This document shows positions 1-5,041 of a stretch of DNA of 5,175 nucleotides, piece after piece. The stretch comes from Alphaproteobacteria bacterium (lineage in GTDB: Bacteria; Pseudomonadota; Alphaproteobacteria; UBA3830): positions 1 to 5,175 of the forward strand of contig BNWK01000093.1 of the NCBI GenBank assembly GCA_025998775.1, read 5' to 3'. Position numbers and translations under genes: made by a program. The first letter of the stretch is position 1; every line of letters begins with the position of its first letter. A model generated the notes under the pieces. It was given only the letters and a program-made list of their open reading frames with translations. It searched no databases and was not told the DNA's origin.

Positions 1-127
1 GTGTCTGCACGCATGCAGCTGTACGACGGAAGGAGGCTGTGTGCATCGCGCGAGTGCTGCCGACTCTTTGCACCTGGACACGGAGACTACTGCAGGAAGA
101 AGTGCCAGGTGTGGGTGTGTATGAGAG
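1..127 (+). repeat. Exact 127-bp direct repeat of 2811-2937 at the left edge
   Basis: Bases 1-127 equal 2811-2937 without a mismatch, and the two diverge at the very next base (128 T, 2938 A). The repeat covers the Cys/His cluster and the first 19 bases of the intron. Its length and its start at base 1 match the exact repeat at the right edge. Confidence 0.95.
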
Positions 128-435
128 TGTGTGGGGGTTTGAGGCTCTGTGTTGTTTGTCCACCTGCTAGGGGAGTAGGGTGTGATGAGGATATGCGTTA
201 AGCACGTTGTGTGCTGTGCCTTACTCAATTCAATTCTTTCTTTTACTTCCATTTCGATACCCTCTCCCACATCTACTCCGATTCTCTCTTTCCGTCCATT
301 TCGTGGTGTGCAAAGACGCGTGAACAGAATGTGAGTCAGAACAAGGTGCGCGAGAACGAGCGTCACACACTGCTGAGGACGCTGGAGGAGACAGCGGTTG
401 TAACAGATCTGGCAGGACGATCAAAGACAGGATAG
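1..435 (+). CDS. Copy 1 of tandem Cys/His-cluster gene, 3' part only (exons 1-108 and 316-435)
   Basis: This is the 3' end of a two-exon gene whose start lies left of the window. Exon part 1-108 is read in frame 1 and gives 36 residues ending in the cluster C-x4-C-C-x6-H-x3-C-x3-C. A GT-AG intron (109-315) then joins in phase 0 to exon 316-435, giving 39 more residues that begin TREQNVSQNK and end at TAG (433-435). Bases 1-108 are identical to 2811-2918 of copy 2. The last exon matches copy 2 with mostly silent changes, but lacks 15 bp (five residues, roughly AEKMQ) and differs in its last four residues (SKTG against WRTR). The 3' splice site is weaker than in copy 2: CAAAG follows a purine-containing stretch, where copy 2 has TTACAG. 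The copy has no stop or frameshift, so it may be functional, but splicing is unproven. The protein role is unknown; a zinc-binding domain is inferred from the cluster alone. Confidence 0.6.
109..315 (+). other. Intron of copy 1, 207 bp, phase 0
   Basis: The intron starts GTGTGG directly after a CAG codon and ends CAAAG before ACGCGTGAACAG. The first 19 bases are identical to the copy 2 intron, after which the two diverge in length and sequence. A pyrimidine-rich run lies at about 232-302, but 13 mixed bases separate it from the AG, and the base before AG is A instead of C. No other AG lies between that tract and 314-315. Removing the intron restores the frame found in copy 2. Confidence 0.6.
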
Positions 436-1035
436 GGTGAGTTGAATTAATTAATGGTATAAGGGGATAGGGATTATGTTGAGGAGGGTGAAGAATTCCT
501 TTTTTTTTTTTTCACTCACTTTTTTTAGTTTCCTAATTTTTTGAAATTGTTTATTCTCTTTGTTGAATTATTCCCTCTTTTTTTGTTTTTGACATTACCC
601 ATGCTTGATATTTTGAAACTTTTTTCCATTACACATTTTTGTTTTGAGGAATTTAGTGCAGTCTTATGAAAGTTTTTTCCATCATATGATAATGTTTAAT
701 TTATTAAAGATTGAATTGTACTCGCAGTAAGAGTTAGTAATTTTGAAAATTTCTCATGGTTTTTTGACCAATGCATTTTTTGAAACAACTGTTCAAATAA
801 CACTCACAGTTCTTTTTTTTTTGAAATCCGTCAGTCAGGTATTTAGAAAATCAGACTCAAAGTTTTTTCTCAAATTGAATAAAGTTGATGGAATTAATGC
901 AGCGAGGTCTTGTGGCAACGGATAGGATGGAGTCAAATCTCTCTTCCACATTCCTTTCTCCTTCTTCCAGTTTTCCCCATTTTCTCACATCCTTCTTCAA
1001 AAACGATCCTCCTTCAAATTCAATCATGCTCTGCA
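436..1035 (+). other. AT-rich 3' flank of copy 1, no gene seen
   Basis: This stretch has no convincing coding region. It opens with a block shared with the 3' flank of copy 2: a T tract (500-512), CACTCAC, a second T tract (520-526), AGTTTCCTAA and an AT-rich run to about 600. Conservation weakens after that, apart from short islands such as GAGGAATTTAGTGCAGT near 645-661 and GGAATTAATGCAGCGAGGT near 890-908. AATAAA occurs at 878-883 and a weaker ATTAAA near 698-703, so a poly(A) site could lie here. A 60-codon open stretch at 743-925 is AT-rich and T-run-driven, with no counterpart in the second spacer, so I do not call it a gene. Confidence 0.5.
878..883 (+). promoter_or_regulatory. Possible poly(A) signal AATAAA after copy 1
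   Basis: This is a perfect AATAAA hexamer 443 bp after the copy 1 stop. Copy 2 has the same hexamer 257 bp after its stop, also in the context TTGAATAAAGT. A short shared context in both 3' flanks makes a poly(A) role plausible, but AT-rich DNA produces this hexamer often. Confidence 0.35.
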
Positions 1036-1037
1036 CT

Positions 1038-1320
1038 TCAGGATGAAAAAAGAAAGGGAGGAAGGGAAAGGAAGGAAAAGGAAACAGACAGGATGAGAAA
1101 AGAGGAAGGAAGTGGATGGAAGGGGAAGGAGAGAGATAGGATGGGAGAAGAGAGGAAGATAGGGGAAAGAAGGGAAAGGAAACAAAGAGAAAAGAGAGAA
1201 GGAAGTGGAAAAAAGGGGAAGGAAACAGGCAGGATGAGAGAGGAGAGGAAGGAAGGGGGAAGGAAAGGGAAAGGAAAGAGACAGTATGAGAGGTTGGAGG
1301 AAGGAAGGAGAAGGAAATAT
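1038..1320 (+). repeat. Purine-rich degenerate minisatellite, spacer 1
   Basis: About 280 bp are almost all A and G on the + strand. The landmark ACAGGATGAGA or a variant recurs at 1088, 1136, 1229 and 1281, giving steps of 48, 93 (about twice 46) and 52 bp, separated by GGAAGG/GGGGAAGG blocks. The same landmark and filler form the array at 3853-4045 in the other spacer. Long open stretches occur here on both strands only because a purine/pyrimidine tract rarely makes stop codons. Mirror-like purine tracts of this type can form triplex DNA in principle; nothing here shows that it does. Confidence 0.8.
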
Positions 1321-1893
1321 GCATCGGTGTGGGGAGGTTCTACTCATTGACATTCAGATAGAAGTAAGGAAGGAAACGATGATGATGGCATGTATACAGT
1401 CGTAGACGGAACTGCCTCTGAACAAGCTGTTGCAAATGCACGGACAGCCAGAAGTAGAACCAGAAACAATGAGGAGGAGACGTATTCCTCGATTCCAAAA
1501 CAGTGATCAAGGACAATCAGACGCAGAATACACATGCATCATCTCTTGAACTTAGAGATCACAAAAGAAAGAGTGCGGGATCTTCTCCTGCACTGTGGCA
1601 TCATGTCTCCCGCTCCACGGACTGGCACCAGACCTCCGTGTGTATAATCTGTGGTTGTATAGACAGATGGTAGTGTGTAGGCTACTCTGGCTGCTGCGAA
1701 GTGAGAGTGGACGGTGAGTGAACACGTTTCATTCTCACCAGAAATTCTGCCTGTCAATCACTGCACTGTTATATTCCTTCCCGTTTTGGAGTTTTCTTTG
1801 TGTGAACTTCACATTTTTTCTTCTACCTCGTTTTTCTGTCTCTTTCTGACATGTCCGTCCTTTCAATCCTCATTTCCTCTTCGTAATTTACAT
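1321..1893 (+). promoter_or_regulatory. 5' flank and leader of copy 2, no gene seen
   Basis: This is upstream DNA of copy 2. From about 1573 (GGGATCTTCTCCTG) to 1770 it aligns with 4220-4475, the same position before copy 3, with many substitutions and indels. The shared pieces include CAGATGGTAGTGT-TAGGCTA and the run CAATC-CTGCACTGTTA. A second conserved leader piece, TTTCAATCCTCATTTCCTCT followed by TCGTAATTTACA, sits just before ATGGCTGAAG at 1894 and recurs before copies 3 and 4. I see no clear TATA box. Differences between copies show no codon pattern, which argues for a promoter/leader over an upstream exon. An open frame runs from 1714 into the gene, but its upstream part is not conserved as protein. 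Confidence 0.5.
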
Positions 1894-2259
1894 ATGGCTG
1901 AAGTAATCTCTAGTTTTCTGAGTAACTTAACTGCGTCAGTAATTTTTGTGCCATGTCAATTCCTTTCGAACATTCCTCTGTTTCCTGTCGTGAATTCGGA
2001 TATCGTGAATTCTTTGAATCAATCAATTCATCCTTTGCAAACACAGTCCCTGCTGATAATTCTGAAAGAACTCAATTTTTTTCAGTCTTTCCACACAACC
2101 CGACACATCACACACCTTCCAATGATTTCAGCACCACCACTAGTTCGGTCCCCACACTTCCTTCCGGTTTATTCGTGCAGGACAGACCTTCTACTGATTT
2201 CTCACTTCCAATCAACGCAGATTCAGCAGACAGTGCAGACATGCACATCTCCTCACTAG
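1894..2259 (+). CDS. Overlapping alternative-frame ORF from the first ATG of copy 2 (doubtful)
   Basis: The first ATG after the conserved leader (1894, ATGG context) is not in the frame of the main protein. It opens a 121-residue frame (MAEVISSFLS...QTCTSPH) that overlaps the main coding region by about 300 bp. The same frame is open in copy 3 from 4560 to 4871 and ends with the same residues. In copy 3, however, the MAEV start lies in the main frame, because copy 2 carries a net 32-bp insertion between this ATG and the main ATG. A scanning ribosome would meet this ATG first, so it could act as an overlapping upstream ORF that lowers main-frame translation. It may equally be chance, since this C/T/A-rich DNA is poor in stops in several frames. 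No recognisable domain is present. Confidence 0.2.
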   Translation: MAEVISSFLSNLTASVIFVPCQFLSNIPLFPVVNSDIVNSLNQSIHPLQTQSLLIILKELNFFQSFHTTRHITHLPMISAPPLVRSPHFLPVYSCRTDLLLISHFQSTQIQQTVQTCTSPH

Positions 2260-3215
2260 ACCCCGTCTCTTTGGACACTGACTGTCTGAACACATTCAAC
2301 ACCAGTCTGAACACAGACGCAGATGTGGATTATCATTACAAGTTAAACATATCATATGCCTCTCCTCCTCTCTCTCTCTCGCCTGCGTTTCTGTCCTCCA
2401 CCCCCACATCGCTTCCCTCCTTTTCTTCTTCGTTTTCTCCTGCTCCCACTGCTTCCCCTTCCTCTCCTTCTCCATCCCTATCACCATCTTTTCCTCTTTC
2501 TCCTCCCACTCCTGTTCCTTTGTCTCAGTCATTTTCAAATCCTTCCCCTTCGTCATCAGCGTCACCACTGTTTCTTCACTCCAGTTCATCCTCCCACTCA
2601 CTAATTCCTCTCCCGCACTCCAACAGATTCAAAGAGGATGAGACGGAAAAGGAGCAGCAGCAGCTGTGGATGCTGTGGAAGCGATGGCAAAAACAGCAGC
2701 AAGTGCAGCGGCAGCAGAAGCAACAGCAGTATCACCAGCAGCAGTCTCCATACCCACTCAAGGTCAGCCGCTGCCCCCCGCGCGAGAAAACGCCGAACAG
2801 TGTGCGCGACGTGTCTGCACGCATGCAGCTGTACGACGGAAGGAGGCTGTGTGCATCGCGCGAGTGCTGCCGACTCTTTGCACCTGGACACGGAGACTAC
2901 TGCAGGAAGAAGTGCCAGGTGTGGGTGTGTATGAGAGAGAGTGTGTGTGTGTGAATTTGATGTGCTGTGCTGTTTGTTTACCTTGTGGAGGAATGTTGTG
3001 TATTGAGGATATATGTTAAGTACGCTGTGTGTTGTACTTCTCTCACTCTCTCACCGATCCTCTCTCTCCCTCCATTACAGACACGTGAACAGAACGTGAG
3101 TCAGAACAAGGTGCGCGAGAACGCCGAGAAGATGCAGAAGCGCCGCACACTGCTGAGGACGCTAGAGGAGACGGCGGTGGTGACGGATCTGGCAGGGCGC
3201 TGGAGAACGAGGTAA
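1953..3215 (+). CDS. Copy 2, complete: Ser/Pro- and Gln-rich protein with a Cys/His cluster (exons 1953-2918 and 3081-3215)
   Basis: Two exons give 322 + 44 = 366 residues, joined in phase 0, with stop TAA at 3213-3215. Residues 1-130 are Ser/Thr/Asp-rich and match copy 3 without gaps. Residues 134-222 are dominated by Ser and Pro. Residues 229-264 are Gln/Lys-rich with Trp at 239, 242 and 245. Residues 291-322 hold the cluster C300-x4-C305-C306-x6-H313-x3-C317-x3-C321, with an F-A-P-G-H-G-D-Y-C core. This resembles small zinc knuckles of the general form C-x2-C-x3-F...YC-x2-C, though the first spacing is 4. The final 44 residues are charged, Gln/Asn-rich and probably helical. I chose ATG 1953 because it starts the frame that continues through the cluster; it has G at -3, and the upstream ATG at 1894 is out of frame. 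No signal peptide or membrane segment is visible. A nuclear, nucleic-acid-binding role is only an inference from the layout. An alternative end exists: AG|GTAAGA overlaps the stop and could be a splice donor. Confidence 0.72.
2354..2625 (+). repeat. C/T-rich low-complexity tract coding the Ser/Pro-rich segment
   Basis: A pyrimidine-rich run of TCC, CCC, TCT and CCT units opens with a CT microsatellite (about 2369-2380). In frame it codes the Ser/Pro/Leu-rich residues 134-222 of copy 2. Such tracts change length easily. Copy 3 breaks off inside the start of this tract, next to GCCTGC. Confidence 0.75.
2652..2746 (+). repeat. Imperfect CAG repeat coding Gln-rich stretch
   Basis: CAG units interrupted by AAG, CGG, CAA, TGG and ATG codons encode clusters of three Gln separated by Lys, Arg and Trp. 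The interruptions argue for an old, stabilised repeat. The Trp-x-x-Trp-x-x-Trp spacing (residues 239, 242, 245) would put the Trp side chains near one face of a helix. Confidence 0.8.
2919..3080 (+). other. Intron of copy 2, 162 bp, phase 0
   Basis: The intron starts GTGTGG after CAG and ends in a good acceptor: a pyrimidine run of about 40 bases from about 3039, then ATTACAG at 3074-3080. It contains a GT microsatellite at about 2940-2953. Splicing joins residue Q322 to TREQNV. Reading through the donor instead adds VWVCMRESVCV and a stop. The in-phase joint, and its repetition in copy 1 with a different intron length, support the call. Confidence 0.72.
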
Positions 3216-3302
3216 GATGAGTTGAATTAGTGGTATATGGTAGTAAGGATTATGTTGAAAAGTAAGATTTTTTTTTTTTTTTTTTCACTCACTTTTTTTT
3301 AG
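3212..3302 (+). other. Possible optional second intron spanning the copy 2 stop (weak)
   Basis: AG|GTAAGA at 3210-3217 is a near-consensus donor lying across the TAA stop. A T-rich tract ending TTTTTTTTAG (3293-3302) would be a good acceptor 91 bp later. Splicing would replace the last residue and stop with a few codons (S-F-L-I-F) ending at TGA 3316-3318. Copy 1 has lost the aligned GT (GGT became GAT) but keeps a stop codon at the same codon, so I favour the stop. The alternative changes only the extreme C-terminus. Confidence 0.2.
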
Positions 3303-3850
3303 TTTCCTAATTTTTTGAAATTGCTTTTTTTCTCTTTGTTGAATTATTCCCCTTTTATTTGTTTTTGACATTACACACGCTTGATATTGAGTAACTGTTT
3401 GTCTTGTGGTTTGAGGAACTTAGTGCAGTTTAATTAAAGTCTTTCTTTAACATACAACCTCCTTTAATTTGAATAAAGTCAAGTCAAACGAAATTTAGGG
3501 TTTGGAATACACATACAGTTTCAGATACCGCTATATCCAACAGAACAGAGCTGCATTTTCGTGATGAAGAACAGTGACGGAATTAATAGAGTGAGGTGCT
3601 CCCTAAGCGCAGGACGGGGTTAAGACAACACAGGTTTATTTTCTCTCTTTTGCACTTTCCTCCTGTTTTCTCTATTCCCTCCCCTCCTTCAACAGGAACA
3701 ATCCTCCTTTAAACTCAATCATACATCCCACTTCTTAAAATACAGTTGAGTCTGGCTATGAGTGGGTTTAGATAGCTCAATATCAGGCCGATTAATAACC
3801 GATTCGTTTCCAAAGGAAAAAGAGAAGATACTTATACTGCATATGTGGAA
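3216..3850 (+). other. AT-rich 3' flank of copy 2, no gene seen
   Basis: No supported gene lies here. The block at about 3268-3395 is the counterpart of 500-610: T tract of 18, CACTCAC, T tract of 8, AGTTTCCTAA and then a closely matching AT-rich run. Further on, GAGGAACTTAGTGCAGT (about 3413-3429) and GGAATTAATAGAGTGAGGT (about 3579-3597) match short islands in the first spacer. The rest has diverged or been replaced, and the spacer is shorter up to its AATAAA. From about 3640 a C/T-rich stretch precedes the purine minisatellite, as in spacer 1. Confidence 0.5.
3472..3477 (+). promoter_or_regulatory. Possible poly(A) signal AATAAA after copy 2
   Basis: AATAAA in the context TTTGAATAAAGTC lies 257 bp after the copy 2 stop, and copy 1 has a similar context (ATTGAATAAAGTT). 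ATTAAA at 3432-3437 is a weaker alternative. No GT-rich downstream element stands out, so this stays tentative. Confidence 0.35.
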
Positions 3851-3852
3851 GC

Positions 3853-4045
3853 AGACAGGATGAGTGATAAGAGGAAAGAAGGAGAAGGGAATGGGCAAGA
3901 TGAGAGAAGAGCGGAAGGAAGGGGAAGGAAGGGGAAGTGGAGGGACAGGATGAGTGATGAAGGGAAGGAAGGGGAAGTGGACGGACAGGATGAGAGGATG
4001 AGAGATGAGAGAGAGGAAGGAATAGAGGACAAGCAGATGAAAAGA
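3853..4045 (+). repeat. Purine-rich degenerate minisatellite, spacer 2
   Basis: ACAGGATGAG or a close variant begins at 3855, 3895, 3945 and 3985, giving steps of 40, 50 and 40 bp, with GGAAGGAAGGGGAAG filler. It is the counterpart of 1038-1320 but about 90 bp shorter and with a different unit order. The array has therefore changed since the duplication. Open stretches in both directions here are by-products of the purine bias. Confidence 0.8.
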
Positions 4046-4537
4046 TGAACCGGAAGTGGGAATGTCCCGCCACTACACATGGAGTCATACACACACGGGT
4101 GTGACAGCAGCCGAAGAAGATGAAGAGAAGGCAGGCTGTGTCTACTATCATGGGAAAGGAGATATGTATTGATGTGGAGACATGCAGACGCAGGGTGCAC
4201 ATACACCATCTTTTAAAGGGTGTGGGATCTTCTCCTGAACTGTGGCCTTGTGCTATTTGTTTTATGGGCTGGTACCAAACCTTAGTGTGTGATAATCTGT
4301 GCTTGCACAGCCAGATGGTAGTGTATAGGCTATTGTAACTGCTGAGGGGGAGGGAGGGTGGTGGAAGAGTGGGTTTAGGGAACTCGCTGTGAAATGTGAG
4401 TGTGGGTACATACTGAGTGAATGTGTTCCATTCTCATCCGAGGCACTGCCTGCCAATCGCTGCACTGTTACATCTCTTTTTTTCCACTTCGCTTTTCTGT
4501 CTCATTTCAATCCTCATTTCCTCTTCGTAATTTACAA
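4046..4537 (+). promoter_or_regulatory. 5' flank and leader of copy 3, no gene seen
   Basis: Upstream DNA of copy 3, homologous to 1321-1893. The best-conserved part runs from about 4220 to 4475. The leader piece TTTCAATCCTCATTTCCTCT and TCGTAATTTACA (4505-4536) lies directly before ATGGCTGAAG. Compared with copy 2, it lacks an 18-bp segment around TTTCTGACATGTCCGTCC in the leader. It carries an extra G-rich stretch at about 4345-4390. No TATA box is evident and no gene is supported. Confidence 0.5.
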
Positions 4538-5041
4538 ATGGCTGAAGTAATTCCACTTCGTGCCATGTCAGTGCCTTTCGAACATTGCTCTATTTCCCGT
4601 CATGAATACAGATACGGTGAATTCTTTGAATCAATCAATTCATCCTTTGCAAACACAGTGTCACTTGAAATTTCTGAAGAGGTTGCATTTTTCTCAGTCT
4701 CTCCACACAACCCAGCATATCCCATATTCTCCAATGATTTCATCACCACAACCAGCTCGGTCCCCACACTTCCTTCCGGTCTATTCATGCAGGACAGACA
4801 TTCTACTGATTTCCCACTTTCAATCAACGCAGATTCGGCAGACAGTCCAGACATGCACATCTCCTCACTAGACCCCGTCTCTTTGGACACTGACTGTCTG
4901 AACACATTCAACATCAGTCTGAATACACACACAGACATGGATTATTATTGTGAGTCAAACACATCATCTCTCTCTCCTCCTCCGTCGCCTGCATATCTTT
5001 CTGACATGTCCGTCCTTTCAATCCTCATTTCCTCTTCGTAA
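4538..5041 (+). pseudogene. Copy 3, truncated: N-terminal third only, fused to the leader of copy 4
   Basis: ATG 4538 (MAEV) and ATG 4565 (MSVPFEH) are in the same frame, which runs 167 or 158 residues to TAA at 5039-5041. About 137 residues align to the start of copy 2 without gaps at roughly 73% identity by my hand count. Best shared are SINSSFANTV and SLDPVSLDTDCLNTFN. Homology stops after GCCTGC (4992 = 2386 in copy 2). From 4996 the sequence is the 5' leader that precedes the next copy, read as the last 14 or so residues up to the stop. The Ser/Pro tract, Gln stretch, Cys/His cluster and final exon are all absent. I call it a pseudogene for that reason, although the frame is clean and a short secondary product is possible. 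Confidence 0.6.

Noticed and set aside
743..925. 60-codon + strand open stretch in the 3' flank of copy 1
   Set aside because: AT-rich and poly-T driven, no counterpart in the second spacer, and it overlaps the candidate poly(A) signal.
857..1353. Long open stretches on the - strand and + strand over the first purine tract (up to about 155 codons)
   Set aside because: They translate to Ser/Phe/Leu/Pro or Lys/Arg/Glu/Gly low complexity and exist because an A/G-only tract lacks stops. They are not preserved between the two minisatellites.
1714..1893. Upstream coding exon in the leader (frame open from 1714 through MAEV)
   Set aside because: Aligned codons in the leader of copy 3 show free replacement and different indels, with no silent-site bias, so it looks non-coding.
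1894..1952. A tiny intron explaining the 32-bp insertion in copies 2 and 4
   Set aside because: Every GT-AG pair I tried either fails to restore the frame, leads straight into a stop codon, or leaves an intron of only 10-20 bases.
2296..2891. Open stretches on the - strand and in other frames across the Ser/Pro and Gln tracts of copy 2
   Set aside because: Shadows of low-complexity coding DNA. The + strand frame from 1953 is the one that joins in phase to a selectively constrained exon.
2939..2953. GT microsatellite as a regulatory element or Z-DNA site
   Set aside because: Short simple repeat just inside an intron and not kept in copy 1; nothing beyond its composition supports a role.
3792..4209. 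Two overlapping - strand open stretches over the second purine tract
   Set aside because: Same compositional cause; several frames are open at once and none matches its counterpart in spacer 1.
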